Source: Spirochaetaceae bacterium (lineage in GTDB: Bacteria; Spirochaetota; Spirochaetia; Treponematales; Breznakiellaceae). Taken from it: a stretch of DNA of 39,193 nucleotides. Shown one piece after another: positions 1 to 10,322 of the stretch (positions are counted from its first letter, which is position 1; every line of letters begins with the position of its first letter). The stretch spans positions 1 to 39,193 of the forward strand of contig JAISDG010000052.1 of assembly GCA_031265015.1 (NCBI GenBank), written 5' to 3'. Made by a program: the position numbers and the translations under genes. Under the pieces are notes generated by a model. That model was not told the origin of the DNA and searched no databases. It saw nothing but the letters and a program-made list of their open reading frames with translations.

Positions 1-207
1 GCCTGGACGGCCCTGCGTTTCGAGACCAACTATCAGGAAGCGGCAATCCTCGGCATGGTAGGCGCCGGCGGCATCGGGTACACCATCATGGCCGCCATGA
101 ACAGCTACAAGCTGGGCCGGGCAGGGCTGGCGGTAGTGATCGTGTTTGTCTTCGCCCTGGGCATAGAACTGTTGTCTACTTACATTAAACGGCGGGTAAA
201 AATTTGA
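1..207 (+). CDS. ABC transporter permease C-terminus, PhnE-like (5' end outside window)
   Basis: Frame 1 is open from base 1 to TGA 205-207: ...FETNYQEAAILGMVGAGGIGYTIMAAMNSYKLGRAGLAVVIVFVFALGIELLSTYIKRRVKI*. The EAA-loop-like motif resembles phosphonate/phosphate-type permeases. Confidence 0.75.
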   Translation, partial: AWTALRFETNYQEAAILGMVGAGGIGYTIMAAMNSYKLGRAGLAVVIVFVFALGIELLSTYIKRRVKI

Positions 208-323
208 TGGATAAACTCACCCTCAGCCGGATCCGCGCCTTTGCCGGGTCGGCGCGGCTTGAATCCCTGGCGGAAAAAGCCGCCGCGGGCCTGAAACAAT
301 CCGCGGGTCCCCGGTCGTCGTAA
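207..323 (+). CDS. Small ORF (38 aa) coupled to the permease stop codon
   Basis: TGATG overlap at 205-209; MDKLTLSRIRAFAGSARLESLAEKAAAGLKQSAGPRSS*. Below the ORF-track length cut-off. Not shown to be expressed. Confidence 0.35.
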   Translation: MDKLTLSRIRAFAGSARLESLAEKAAAGLKQSAGPRSS

Positions 324-371
324 AACCTTCTTCCGGTGGTTCAATCCCCTGAAAACCGCTATACTCTCCCT

Positions 372-974
372 ATGGATCTCGTCAACTGGAACGATTTGAA
401 GCATCGTCCGCCGGATCCCCGTTCAACCGCCCTTACCATCGGGGTCTTTGACGGGGTTCACCGGGGTCACCGGGCACTGATAGGGAGGATCACCGCAAAA
501 GCCCCGGAGCTGCTGCCCGCGGTGGTTACTTTCCGGGAAAATCCAAAAAAAATCGCCCGTCCCGGTTCCTTTGAAGGGGATATTACCGGGTTTGAGGAAA
601 AAATCGCCCTGATCCGCAGCTGCGGGGCGGAGCTTTGCGTGATCATTGACTTTTCCCGGGATTTTAGTACAATGGACGGAAGGTCGTTTATGGAAGCGCT
701 GTGCCGCTTTCTTAATCCCGCGTATATCGCCGTGGGGGCCGGTTTCCGCTGCGGATACCGCCGGGATACCGGCGCTCCGGCCTTTAAAGCCCTGGGAAAT
801 GAGCGGGGCATTGAAGTGGAAATCGTGGAACCCGTCATGGAAGGGGGGGAGCCGGTCAGTTCCAGCAGGATCCGCTCGGCCCTTCGGGAAGGCAGAAGCG
901 CGGAGGCGGAAAAACTTCTGGGCAGGGCCGTGGAAGCGGCGGCGGGGTGTTTTAATCGTGGTTTCAAGGAGTAA
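372..974 (+). CDS. ribF: RibF-like FAD synthetase domain protein (no obvious C-terminal riboflavin kinase domain)
   Basis: TIGVFDGVHRGHRALI nucleotidyltransferase motif and SSSRIRSALREG motif; ATG at 372 preferred over GTG 336 because a TATACT box lies at 360-365. Confidence 0.85.
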   Translation: MDLVNWNDLKHRPPDPRSTALTIGVFDGVHRGHRALIGRITAKAPELLPAVVTFRENPKKIARPGSFEGDITGFEEKIALIRSCGAELCVIIDFSRDFSTMDGRSFMEALCRFLNPAYIAVGAGFRCGYRRDTGAPAFKALGNERGIEVEIVEPVMEGGEPVSSSRIRSALREGRSAEAEKLLGRAVEAAAGCFNRGFKE

Positions 975-980
975 GAATAT

Positions 981-1250
981 ATGGCTTTAAACAAAGAAGA
1001 GGTAACTTCCACCATCGCAAAGTTCGGTAAAGACGAGAAAGATACCGGCGCTTCGGAAGTTCAAATCGCCCTGTTAACAAAAAGAATCAACCAGTTAACG
1101 GAGCACTGCAAACGATTCAAAAAAGACAAATCGGGTCAGCGGGGGCTTTTAATCCTTGTGGGTCAGCGCCGCCGGATGTTAAAATACCTGCAGCGAACGG
1201 GTCTGGAAAGGTACCGGTCCCTGATCAAGGAATTGGGCCTGCGTAAATGA
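981..1250 (+). CDS. rpsO: 30S ribosomal protein S15
   Basis: 89 aa, [20 protein letters not shown]...[24 protein letters not shown] upstream. Confidence 0.97.
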   Translation: MALNKEEVTSTIAKFGKDEKDTGASEVQIALLTKRINQLTEHCKRFKKDKSGQRGLLILVGQRRRMLKYLQRTGLERYRSLIKELGLRK

Positions 1251-3439
1251 TGCAGATCGTAACACACACCATTGCCGGTAAGGAGTTGATCCTCGAAACC
1301 GGCAGGATCGCGAAACAGGCCAACGGTTCTGTTTTTGCCCAATATGAAGGTTCGGCGGTAATCGCCACGGTCTGCGCTTCTTCCGATTCGGTAGAAGGCC
1401 TGGACTATGTGCCCCTGACGGTGGATTACAACGAAAAGTACTATGCCGCGGGTAAAATCCCCGGCGGCTTTATCAAGCGGGAGGGGCGGCCCAAGGACAA
1501 GGAAGTCCTGGTTTCCCGGCTGATTGACCGGCCCATGCGGCCCCTCTTTGACAAAAGCTTTGGCCGGGAAATACAGGTGGTGCCCACCACCATTTCGGCG
1601 GATCAGACCAATCCCCCGGATATCCTGGCGATTATCGCTTCCTCCGCGGCGGTGCATATTTCGGACATACCCTTCGGCGGTCCCATCGCGGGGGTTCGGG
1701 TCTGCGCCCTGGCCGGCGAGCTGGTTGTTAATCCGAGCTATGACGAGATTGAAAGATCCGATCTGGAAATTGTGGTGGCCGGTACCAAAGACGGTATTAC
1801 CATGGTTGAAGGCGGCGCCAGCGAAGTAAAGGAAGAGCTGATGGTCCGGGCCCTGGAAACGGCCCACCGGGTGATCATTGAACTCTGCGAGCTTCAGGAA
1901 AAGCTCCGGGCCCTGGCGGGGAAACAAAAGCTTGCCCTGGTTCCCGACACCCATGTGCTGGAAAACCGCGATGCCATTCACGGCGAAGCGTATCCCAAAC
2001 TGGAACAGGCCTGTTTTGAGCCCACCAAGGAAAAACGCCGGGACGCGATAAAAGCGGTGAAGGCGGAGCTGGCGGAAAAATACGCCGCCCAGCTGGAAGA
2101 CGAATTCCAAAAAAAACTCTTCGACGCCCTGTTCGAGGATATGCAGTACCGGATCCTCCGTTCCTCCATTCTTGACAAGGGAAGGCGGGTAGACGGCCGG
2201 GGTACCGAAGACATCAGGCCCATCACCTGTGAAATCGGGCTCCTTAAACGGACCCACGGTTCGGCCCTCTTTACCCGGGGCGAAACCCAGTCCCTGGTGG
2301 TTACTACCCTGGGCACGGTGTTTGACGAACAGATCTACGACGACATCGAAGGGGACAAGCGGGAAAATTTTATTCTTCATTACAACTTTCCCCCCTATTC
2401 GGTGGGCGAAGTGCGCCGGCTGGGTACAGGACGCCGGGAGATCGGGCACGGTAACCTGGCCCGGAGATCCCTGGCCGCTATGGTTCCATCCAAAGAGGAA
2501 TTTCCCTATACAATCCGGGTTGTTTCGGAGATTATGGAATCTAACGGTTCCTCTTCCATGGCGTCGGTCTGCGGGGGCGCTCTTTCGATGCTCCACGCCG
2601 GGGTCCCCATGAAAAAGTCCGTGGCGGGCATTGCCATGGGTCTTGTCACCGACGGGGACCGCTACGCGGTGCTCTCCGATATCCTGGGCGAGGAAGATCA
2701 CCTGGGGGACATGGACTTTAAGGTGGCCGGTACCGAAGACGGTATCACCGGTTTCCAGATGGACATTAAGATTTCCGGGGTCACCGCGGAAATTATGGCC
2801 AAGGCCCTGGAGCAGGCAAGGCGTGGACGGCTTCACATTCTTTCCATTATGAATCAGACGATTAGCCGCCCTTCGGGAACGATCAGTGAATTTGCTCCCA
2901 AGATTGTCACCATGAAGATCGAAGTGGACAAAATCGGCGCCCTTATCGGGCCGGGGGGCAAGAACATCAAAGCCCTCTGCGAACAGTACAGCGTGACGAT
3001 CAATACGGAAAACGACGGGACGGTTACCATTTACGGTAAAAAAGCCAAGGACGCGGAAGAAGCCAAAGCCGCCGTCATGGGCATTGTATCGGATCCCGAA
3101 ACGGGGCGGATTTATAACGGCGTGGTTAAACGGATCATGGAATTCGGCGCCTTTGTCGAAATACTCCCCGGCAAGGAAGGGCTGGTCCATATCTCCAAGC
3201 TTTCCCGGCAGCGGATTGCCCAGGTAACGGATATTCTTAAGGAGGGCCAGGAAATTCCCGTTAAGCTCGTGGAAGTCGACAAGATGGGCCGTCTTAACCT
3301 TTCCTACATCGACGCGGTTGATCCCGACGGATCGTCCGATATGCCGGCCGGAAGTGACGGCCGGAATGACGGGTCCCGTTATGACGGCCCCCGGAACGAC
3401 GGCCCCGGCAGGGATTCCCGGCCCCGCCGCCGGTTTTAA
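1247..3439 (+). CDS. pnp: Polyribonucleotide nucleotidyltransferase (PNPase)
   Basis: 730 aa with two RNase PH domains, KH ([18 protein letters not shown]) and S1 ([28 protein letters not shown]) domains; ATGA overlap with rpsO. Confidence 0.98.
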   Translation: MMQIVTHTIAGKELILETGRIAKQANGSVFAQYEGSAVIATVCASSDSVEGLDYVPLTVDYNEKYYAAGKIPGGFIKREGRPKDKEVLVSRLIDRPMRPLFDKSFGREIQVVPTTISADQTNPPDILAIIASSAAVHISDIPFGGPIAGVRVCALAGELVVNPSYDEIERSDLEIVVAGTKDGITMVEGGASEVKEELMVRALETAHRVIIELCELQEKLRALAGKQKLALVPDTHVLENRDAIHGEAYPKLEQACFEPTKEKRRDAIKAVKAELAEKYAAQLEDEFQKKLFDALFEDMQYRILRSSILDKGRRVDGRGTEDIRPITCEIGLLKRTHGSALFTRGETQSLVVTTLGTVFDEQIYDDIEGDKRENFILHYNFPPYSVGEVRRLGTGRREIGHGNLARRSLAAMVPSKEEFPYTIRVVSEIMESNGSSSMASVCGGALSMLHAGVPMKKSVAGIAMGLVTDGDRYAVLSDILGEEDHLGDMDFKVAGTEDGITGFQMDIKISGVTAEIMAKALEQARRGRLHILSIMNQTISRPSGTISEFAPKIVTMKIEVDKIGALIGPGGKNIKALCEQYSVTINTENDGTVTIYGKKAKDAEEAKAAVMGIVSDPETGRIYNGVVKRIMEFGAFVEILPGKEGLVHISKLSRQRIAQVTDILKEGQEIPVKLVEVDKMGRLNLSYIDAVDPDGSSDMPAGSDGRNDGSRYDGPRNDGPGRDSRPRRRF

Positions 3440-3442
3440 CTC

Positions 3443-3904
3443 GTGCCGGATACCGCCGTCAAGGTATGCCGCATGGATCCGGCGGTCCGCCTTCCCCGGT
3501 ATGCCACCGCGGGCGCGGCCGGCGCGGATCTGGAAGCCCATATCCCTTCCGATCTTGTTATCGGTCCCGGGGAACGGGTTAAAATTCCCACCGGCCTGGC
3601 GCTGGAAATTCCCCCGGGCTGGGAAGCCCAGATCCGGCCCCGGTCGGGCCTTGCCCTGCGCCACGGCGTTACGGTGCTGAACGCGCCGGGTACCATCGAC
3701 AGCGACTACCGGGGGGAACTGGAAATACTGCTGGTCAATCTGGGAACCGAGCCCTTTACCGTACAAGACGGCGACCGGGTTGCCCAGATGGTATTTGCCC
3801 CGGCTCCCCGGGTGCTGCTGGAAGAAACGGATGCTCCCGGCGGGACCGCCCGGAGCGGGGGAGGTTTCGGGTCCACCGGTACGGCCCGGCCGGCGGGACC
3901 CTGA
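3443..3904 (+). CDS. dut: dUTP diphosphatase
   Basis: dUTPase motifs [44 protein letters not shown] and C-terminal [11 protein letters not shown] start. Confidence 0.95.
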   Translation: MPDTAVKVCRMDPAVRLPRYATAGAAGADLEAHIPSDLVIGPGERVKIPTGLALEIPPGWEAQIRPRSGLALRHGVTVLNAPGTIDSDYRGELEILLVNLGTEPFTVQDGDRVAQMVFAPAPRVLLEETDAPGGTARSGGGFGSTGTARPAGP

Positions 3905-3911
3905 ACGGGAC

Positions 3912-5180
3912 ATGGAACAATCTCTACAGGGCGGGTTTTACTCAAAAACCGTTTTTTTCTACATGGCCCGGGAAATTCTTTTTACCTTCTGCGTCTGTTT
4001 TTTGTTTTTCTTTTTTATTTTTTTTGTCAACCAGCTTCTCCTTATGGCCGGGGAAATCCTCGAAAAGCGGGTACCCGTACATCAGGTGGCCCTTCTGATC
4101 CTATACTCCCTGCCGTCGATTATTGCCATGGCTTCCCCCTTTGCCTGCCTGACGGGCACCCTTATGACCATAGGCAGGCTGAGTTCGGACAATGAAATTC
4201 TGGTGCTGCTAAGTTCGGGTTTTTCCTACAGGAGTATCTTTTTTCCCGCCATCGCGGTGGGGACGCTGATTTCCCTCTTTTCCTTTCTTGCCAACGACAT
4301 ATTGCTGCCGGCGGGAACCATTCAGTTTTCACGGCTGTACCGGCGTATTCTGATTTCCTCTCCGGCGCTGGAACTGGAGGCCAATTCGGTCAAAAGGTTT
4401 AAAAATTCCGTGGTAATTACCGGTCCCGTATCGGACAAAACGATAGAGGACATCCTTATCATCGACAGAACCGCCGAAGGAGAACGGCGGCTTATCATTG
4501 CGAAACGGGCCGCGCTTGAGGATATGGAAGACGGAAGGCTCAGCATCAACCTGGAAAAGGCTTTTCTGCAGTCGGGAAAAGAAAACCTGAAACAGGATTA
4601 TGATTATGCTTCCGCCCTGTCCCTAAAATACCTTGTGCCCCGGGATGATCTGGTCCAGGCTGTTTATGCGGCGGGTCCCCGGGAAATGAGCTCCGTGGAC
4701 GTTAAAAAGGAAATACAGGAAAAACGGATAACCCTGTCGCAGACTATGGAAGCCGAATACCGTAAAATTACCGGAGAAACCCTCAAGGTGGAGCAGGATT
4801 TACGGGAAGGAAACAATGAAAGCAGCCGGCCCGGAAACACCGTGGACGATCTGGCCTACATGATCGATGCCGCCCGGGATATGCTCCGGGACAGAAGCCT
4901 TTCCATTTACCGGCTTGAGTATTATAAAAAATTTTCCATTCCCTTTGGAGCGCTTTCCTTTGTCCTGGCGGCGGTTTCCATCGGGCTTATGGCCCGTAAA
5001 AGCGGCCAGACCGTGGGCTTTATCGTTGGGATCTGCATCGCCGCCCTGTACTGGTCGCTGCTGCTTACCGGCCAGGATCTGGGCATGCGGGGCTTTTCTC
5101 CCTTTTGGGCCATGTGGTTTCCCAATATACTTGCCATCGCGGGAGGTTTGATTTTAACGGTGGTACGGGTTTTTGTATGA
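3912..5180 (+). CDS. lptF: LPS export permease family protein, YjgP/YjgQ (LptF-like)
   Basis: Multiple TM segments, YjgP/YjgQ-type organisation, tandem with a second paralogue. ATG 3912 chosen after the dut stop. Confidence 0.8.
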   Translation: MEQSLQGGFYSKTVFFYMAREILFTFCVCFLFFFFIFFVNQLLLMAGEILEKRVPVHQVALLILYSLPSIIAMASPFACLTGTLMTIGRLSSDNEILVLLSSGFSYRSIFFPAIAVGTLISLFSFLANDILLPAGTIQFSRLYRRILISSPALELEANSVKRFKNSVVITGPVSDKTIEDILIIDRTAEGERRLIIAKRAALEDMEDGRLSINLEKAFLQSGKENLKQDYDYASALSLKYLVPRDDLVQAVYAAGPREMSSVDVKKEIQEKRITLSQTMEAEYRKITGETLKVEQDLREGNNESSRPGNTVDDLAYMIDAARDMLRDRSLSIYRLEYYKKFSIPFGALSFVLAAVSIGLMARKSGQTVGFIVGICIAALYWSLLLTGQDLGMRGFSPFWAMWFPNILAIAGGLILTVVRVFV

Positions 5181-6241
5181 TGATCATGGACCGCTATCTC
5201 TTAAAGCAGTTTTTGCCTATTTTTCTTTCGGCCCTGGCCCTCTTTATGATGCTGGTTATCCTGATCGACTTATTTCTTCATCTGACCCGGTATCTGGATA
5301 ACGGGGCGGGACTTTTTGCAATACTGAAGGTTTCCCTGTACTTTGTTCCGAAAAGTTTTCTCTACGCCCTGCCGGTTTCCCTGCTTTTCGCGTCCGCCTA
5401 TACCCTGGGGGATCTGAGCTCAAAAAACGAACTGACCGTTGTGCTTGGCTCGGGTACGCCCTATGGGCGTTTTTGTCTGCCCCTTCTTGTGCTGGGCATC
5501 GTTTCTTCACTGTTTGCCTTTTTTTTTGAAGACCGGGCGGTTATTCCTTCGCTCAAAAGAAAAAACGAACTAAGCCGGGAACTGCTCCATACCAATGACA
5601 GCGCCCTTTCGAATATCGTTATTAAACTGAACGGGGGAAAACTTATCTATCTGGTGGATTATTACGATACCCTGTCGGAGACCATCAACGAAATAACAAT
5701 CGTAGAACTGGATGACGAGTACAGCCTCCGTTCCGTGGTATATTCCGGCCGGGCCGTCTGGCAGGGAGATTCCTGGGCGTTTTCAAACCCCCTGGTTTAT
5801 GAATGGAACGAAGGTTTTTTTAAACCCCGGCCGGCAGGAAACATGGAAAAATATAACGAAGACCCCGAGACTTTCAGGCGGAGTTCGGTAATGCCCGAGG
5901 ATTTGAATGCCCGGGACACGGCCCGGCTTATTAAGGATTTAAAAAGGGCGGGGCTTCCCTACGCTTCGGCCCAGGCCGATTATTACCACCGCTTTTCTTT
6001 TTCCGCGGTATCCTTTGTGGTGATTTTCCTGTCCCTGACCGTGAGCGGCCGGTTCAAAAAAAACATACTGCTGTTAAGCCTCTTGGCAAGCCTGGGAACG
6101 GCGGTAGTATTTTATGTGGTGGAAATGATCAGCATGATGAGCGCCAGGGCCGGCCTGCTCGCGCCGGTTCTTGGGGCCTGGATTCCGGTGTTTGCCTGTA
6201 CCGCCGCCGGTTTTCTGCTTTTGCGGCATGCCCGGACATGA
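5177..6241 (+). CDS. lptG: LPS export permease family protein, YjgP/YjgQ (LptG-like)
   Basis: MMIMDRYLLKQFLPIFLSALALFMMLVILIDLF...; ATGA overlap with the preceding gene at 5177-5180. Confidence 0.8.
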   Translation: MMIMDRYLLKQFLPIFLSALALFMMLVILIDLFLHLTRYLDNGAGLFAILKVSLYFVPKSFLYALPVSLLFASAYTLGDLSSKNELTVVLGSGTPYGRFCLPLLVLGIVSSLFAFFFEDRAVIPSLKRKNELSRELLHTNDSALSNIVIKLNGGKLIYLVDYYDTLSETINEITIVELDDEYSLRSVVYSGRAVWQGDSWAFSNPLVYEWNEGFFKPRPAGNMEKYNEDPETFRRSSVMPEDLNARDTARLIKDLKRAGLPYASAQADYYHRFSFSAVSFVVIFLSLTVSGRFKKNILLLSLLASLGTAVVFYVVEMISMMSARAGLLAPVLGAWIPVFACTAAGFLLLRHART

Positions 6242-7374
6242 ACGGCATCTTTTCCGTAACCGCCAGGGACTCCTCATCCAGAGCGCGGACCGGCCTGCTT
6301 GCCCTGAATCACGGGACGGTGGAAACCCCTGTTTTTATGCCCGCGGCAACCAACGGTACGGTGAAGGCCCTTTCCAACGAAGACCTGGAAGAAATAGGTT
6401 TTTCCATCATTCTGGCAAATACCTACCATTTGTACCTCCGTCCGGGTTCCGGTATTATCGGCGCCGCGGGGGGGCTCCACGAATTTACCCGGTGGAAGGG
6501 CAATTATCTGACCGATTCCGGGGGATTCCAGATCTTTTCCCTGGCCCCCTTTCGCAAAATAACCGGTGAAGGGGTAACGTTCCGATCCCACATCGACGGT
6601 TCCTGCCATATGCTCAGCCCGGAAAAAGCGGTCGGAATTCAGACGGCGCTGAACAGCGATATACAAATGCAGCTGGACGTCTGTACTCCCTGGGGCATTG
6701 ATAAAAAAGAAGCCCGCCGTGCCCTGGAACTGACAAAAACCTGGCTTGCCAGGGCCCAGACCGCCTGGCTTGCCGCGGCGGAGGAAGGGTACCGGGGAGC
6801 CCTCTTTTCCATCGTCCAGGGGAATTTTTTTAAGGATCTGCGGGAGGAAAGCGCCGCCGGAGCGCTGGAAACGGATACGCCGGGTATAGCTATCGGCGGC
6901 CTTTCGGTGGGCGAAAACGAAGATCTCTTCCGGGAGTATCTTGCCTTTAGCTCCCGGCTTCTGCCGGACGAAAAGCCCCGGTATGTTATGGGCATAGGCA
7001 CCCCCGAATATATCCTGTGGGCCATTGAAGAAGGCATCGACATGTTTGACTGCGTTTTACCCACCAGGACCGGACGGACCGGACGCCTCTTTACCCATGA
7101 CGGTCCCTTCTCGGTGAAAAAAGCCGAAAACGCCGCGGATTTTAGGCCGATAGATGAACTATGCGCCTGTAAGGTTTGTCAAACCTACAGCAGGGCCTAT
7201 CTGCGGCATCTTTTTAAAACCCGGGAGATACTCTGTTCCATGCTGGCCAGTTATCATAATCTTTTCTTTCTTAACACCCTGGCGCTTGATTCCCGGCGGG
7301 CAATCAAAGAAAATAGATTTAGTGCCTTTAAAGAAAATTTTTTACGCCGTTACCGCGGCGGAGGTTCCCAATGA
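6238..7374 (+). CDS. tgt: Queuine tRNA-ribosyltransferase
   Basis: LANTYHLYLRPG, DSGGFQIFSL, GGLSVGE, FDCVLPTRTGR and zinc motif CACKVCQTYSRAYLRHLF. Confidence 0.97.
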   Translation: MNGIFSVTARDSSSRARTGLLALNHGTVETPVFMPAATNGTVKALSNEDLEEIGFSIILANTYHLYLRPGSGIIGAAGGLHEFTRWKGNYLTDSGGFQIFSLAPFRKITGEGVTFRSHIDGSCHMLSPEKAVGIQTALNSDIQMQLDVCTPWGIDKKEARRALELTKTWLARAQTAWLAAAEEGYRGALFSIVQGNFFKDLREESAAGALETDTPGIAIGGLSVGENEDLFREYLAFSSRLLPDEKPRYVMGIGTPEYILWAIEEGIDMFDCVLPTRTGRTGRLFTHDGPFSVKKAENAADFRPIDELCACKVCQTYSRAYLRHLFKTREILCSMLASYHNLFFLNTLALDSRRAIKENRFSAFKENFLRRYRGGGSQ

Positions 7375-8876
7375 AAAAATACCTTCCCTGTCTTTGTATG
7401 GTCCTGCTGGCCCTTTCCCCTGCCGCCCAGGAAGAAACTCCCGCTCCGCCGGAGCCCCGGGCCGCCCTTCAGTCTCCGGCTCCTTCCTTAAACCCGATAG
7501 ACGAACAGCGGCGGCAGATTATCCGGTACGGAACGGATTCCGAAATAGCGGCCCTTATCAAAACTCTGCGGGGCGAACAGGCCGGGGAAAACGATTCTCT
7601 GGACGGCGAACTGCTGGCCCTGGCTCAAAAAACAAAAAACCATTCGATCCTTACGGGGATTTTTAGTTTTTTCGGCGACCGGGAGAAGCGGGGCCTTGAA
7701 GAACGGGCCCTGGAAGCCGTCGGGAACCGGGATTATGAAACCTCCGAAACCGTCAACGCCGCCATAGATTATCTGGGCAAGGTCCGGGCCGCGGAAGCCG
7801 GGGAACCGCTTCGGGATATTCTGAACGGAGAGGAAACCCGTTTTCTCTCCGCCGCCGTCCGGTCCCTGGGAAGATGCGCCGGGAAGGAAGGGGCGGAGGA
7901 AACAGCCGAATATCTGGTTGACTATTATACCAACCGTGATGTGGGCGATGAGAACCGCCGGCTTATTATCACCGCCCTGGGGGATACGGGGGCCCGGGAG
8001 TGCGCCGGTTTTTTGGTTTCCATCGCGGAAAATGAGGATGAACGGGCGCCCCTCCGCATGTCCGCCCTGGAAGCGCTGGCAAAAACCGCGGCTCCCGAGG
8101 GGCTGCCCGCCCTTATCAAGGCTTCTTCCGCCCGGGATCCCAATGTCCGTTCCACCGCCATCGCTTCCCTGGGCCCTTTTTCCGGCGAAGAGGCGGATAC
8201 GGCTATTGTCGAAGCCTTTCGGGATTCCTATTACAGAACCAGAATCGCCGCCGCGAAAGCTGCGGGGGAACGAAAGCTGCGGGCCGCGGTTCCCTATCTG
8301 CGGTTCCGGTCCGAAAACGACGATGTTCCCGCCGTCCGGGATGAAGCCATTAAAGCCATGGGCGCCATAGGCGGCGGTGAAACGGAAAAAATTCTGGAAG
8401 AACTTTTTAAGGAACGGAAGAACAGCGATCGCATACGGATCAACGCGGCGGAAATGCTCCTGGCCGGTACATCCGGGGATTACGCTTCGGCGGTTATTGC
8501 GGAACTGGACGAAGCAAAGACAAAAAACCAGACGGCCCTCTATAACGGTTTTCTCCGGATCCTGGGGGGGGCAAAATCCGAAGATCTTAAAAGCTTGGCC
8601 CGCCGTTTTTTTGCCGGGGGCGGGGTGGTGGAAAAATCCTATGCCCTGGACATCTGCCTGAACAATGACTTCCGCGATCTTGCCGGGGAAGTGCGGAGCC
8701 TGACGGACCCCAAACACGGAAGCCTTTCCCGGAAATCTCTGGCCCTGCTGGAAAAATGGGGCCTTCCGGCAGCGGAAGAACCGCCGGCCGCCGCTACTGC
8801 GGGGGAGGAACCCCCGGAGCTTCAGGAAGAGCAATCGAGTGAAGCAGCTGATTCAGCACAAGCAGGGGATCTTTGA
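7371..8876 (+). CDS. Exported HEAT-repeat protein
   Basis: N-terminal signal-like segment MKKYLPCLCMVLLALSPAAQ followed by repeated helical pairs (DPNVRSTAIASLGPF, VRDEAIKAMGAIGG); ATGA overlap with tgt. Confidence 0.8.
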   Translation: MKKYLPCLCMVLLALSPAAQEETPAPPEPRAALQSPAPSLNPIDEQRRQIIRYGTDSEIAALIKTLRGEQAGENDSLDGELLALAQKTKNHSILTGIFSFFGDREKRGLEERALEAVGNRDYETSETVNAAIDYLGKVRAAEAGEPLRDILNGEETRFLSAAVRSLGRCAGKEGAEETAEYLVDYYTNRDVGDENRRLIITALGDTGARECAGFLVSIAENEDERAPLRMSALEALAKTAAPEGLPALIKASSARDPNVRSTAIASLGPFSGEEADTAIVEAFRDSYYRTRIAAAKAAGERKLRAAVPYLRFRSENDDVPAVRDEAIKAMGAIGGGETEKILEELFKERKNSDRIRINAAEMLLAGTSGDYASAVIAELDEAKTKNQTALYNGFLRILGGAKSEDLKSLARRFFAGGGVVEKSYALDICLNNDFRDLAGEVRSLTDPKHGSLSRKSLALLEKWGLPAAEEPPAAATAGEEPPELQEEQSSEAADSAQAGDL

Positions 8877-10311
8877 ACCGCTCAAAACGGAAAAACAGTT
8901 CGTAGTTTTTATCGGACAGGATCCGAATGGTTTTCCCGATACATTCGTTGACCGGAGCGGAACCGATGTCGGGGAAATATTTTGCCTTTAGGGGAGTAAA
9001 GATACAGTTACTGCCGTCAAAATAGATCTGGCCGATCCTGGGAGGGACGGAAACCAGGAAAATAAGAAAATCCGAATTACCCCCGCCCACGGTATAGCTG
9101 TTTCCCTTTTTGAGGGTATGCACATTTCGCCTGCCGATGGCGGTATTTTGTTCTTCCACAAACAGGTTTAACATCGCCGGATTGGTCAGGGGCTGGTTTG
9201 AGTCGTCCCGGTAATGGTAACGGCGCTGGGGCCCCTGCAGGGCCGCCTCCGCCTGTTTGGTCGCGAAACTGTTAAGCAGTTCGGCATTGCTGGCGGCGGT
9301 TTTGTCGGCGGAACCGGCGGAAGCCATCACCTTGTTGGGAGACGCGTGAAGACTGCGGGCCTTCATGAAAATGACCAGCGCAAGGATCACCAGCAGCGCC
9401 AGGCCCGCGATTAAGAGGGGCAGGGGAAGTGCCGTAATCCCGGCATTGCCGGACTCGTTATACGGCGGCGGACTTACCGGGTTGTCTGTTACGGAAACGC
9501 CGTCATTTGATCCGTTCCCCGTTTCCCCGCCGATCACCGGTCCCGAATTTCCCGCCGGGGGAGCCCCGGTTTCGGGACTGTCCGTTTCCGGGGCGGGTCC
9601 GCCGGCCGGGGGAACGTTTTCCGCCGCCGGATTACGGACGCCCGTTTCCGGCGGGACCGCCGGGGTTTCCCCTGTTTCCGGCGCCCGGGTTCCCCCGCCT
9701 GTTCCCGGGGCGGGATTTTCCCGGGGAGTTCCGCCCCTGTTTCCGGCGCCCGGATTCTCCCGCCCGTTCCCGCCGGAAGCGATGCGGCTTGCCGCCTTAA
9801 TAAAGATCAGTTCCGCGCCGCCGGCCCTGAACCGGGGTACGGAAGCCTGGACCAGATTTTCCAGATTATCGTCGCTGATCAAAAAGACTTTTTTGGGCCT
9901 GCCGCCGGGGATACTGCTTTTCACATACTGTTCCGCGTAGGACAAAGCCCCCGCGGAATCCGAAGCCGGTTCCAGGGGATAGAGCAGCCATATCCTGCCG
10001 CTGACCGTTTCAATATCTCCCTGTTCAAGGATCCGCCGGGCAAGTTCAAACCGGGGCTTTGAACCGAACGAAATAATATGTAGGGTATCGTTACGGGCGA
10101 CGTTTTCCGCCAGGAAGGGACCGGTAAGGTAAGTACCCACCTCGTTATAGTAGGAAGACATGCTGGCGGAAGTGTCGACCACAAGAACCACATCCTTGGG
10201 TCCTCCCTGGGCGAAAAGGGAAAAAACGCCGGGAAATAAAAAAAAGAAAACCGCCGCGACCTTCCTGTTCCGGCATAGCTTTCCGGCTGCCGGACCGCTT
10301 GTTTTTTTCAA
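8794..10311 (-). CDS. Exported von Willebrand factor A protein with Pro/Gly/Thr-rich linker, TM helix and FHA-like C-terminal region
   Basis: MIDAS motif DVVLVVDTSASMSSY; linker rich in P/G/T/E; TM ALPLPLLIAGLALLVILALVIF; C-terminal LKKGNSYTVGGGNSDFLIFL... Confidence 0.75.
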   Translation of the reverse strand: MKKTSGPAAGKLCRNRKVAAVFFFLFPGVFSLFAQGGPKDVVLVVDTSASMSSYYNEVGTYLTGPFLAENVARNDTLHIISFGSKPRFELARRILEQGDIETVSGRIWLLYPLEPASDSAGALSYAEQYVKSSIPGGRPKKVFLISDDNLENLVQASVPRFRAGGAELIFIKAASRIASGGNGRENPGAGNRGGTPRENPAPGTGGGTRAPETGETPAVPPETGVRNPAAENVPPAGGPAPETDSPETGAPPAGNSGPVIGGETGNGSNDGVSVTDNPVSPPPYNESGNAGITALPLPLLIAGLALLVILALVIFMKARSLHASPNKVMASAGSADKTAASNAELLNSFATKQAEAALQGPQRRYHYRDDSNQPLTNPAMLNLFVEEQNTAIGRRNVHTLKKGNSYTVGGGNSDFLIFLVSVPPRIGQIYFDGSNCIFTPLKAKYFPDIGSAPVNECIGKTIRILSDKNYELFFRFERFKDPLLVLNQLLHSIALPEAPGVPPPQ

Positions 10312-10322
10312 TGTACGCCCCC

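Noticed and set aside
1163-3913. 916-aa minus-strand ORF opposite pnp
   Set aside because: High-GC shadow ORF of a certain pnp gene; composition is Gly/Pro/Arg/His-rich and lacks recognisable domains.
7488-8834. 448-aa minus ORF opposite the HEAT-repeat gene
   Set aside because: Shadow frame; no domain signal, whereas the plus frame has a signal-like N-terminus and HEAT repeats.
9500-9790. Gly/Pro/Thr repeats in the vWA protein as a separate minisatellite
   Set aside because: Units are irregular in length and sequence; treated as a low-complexity linker.
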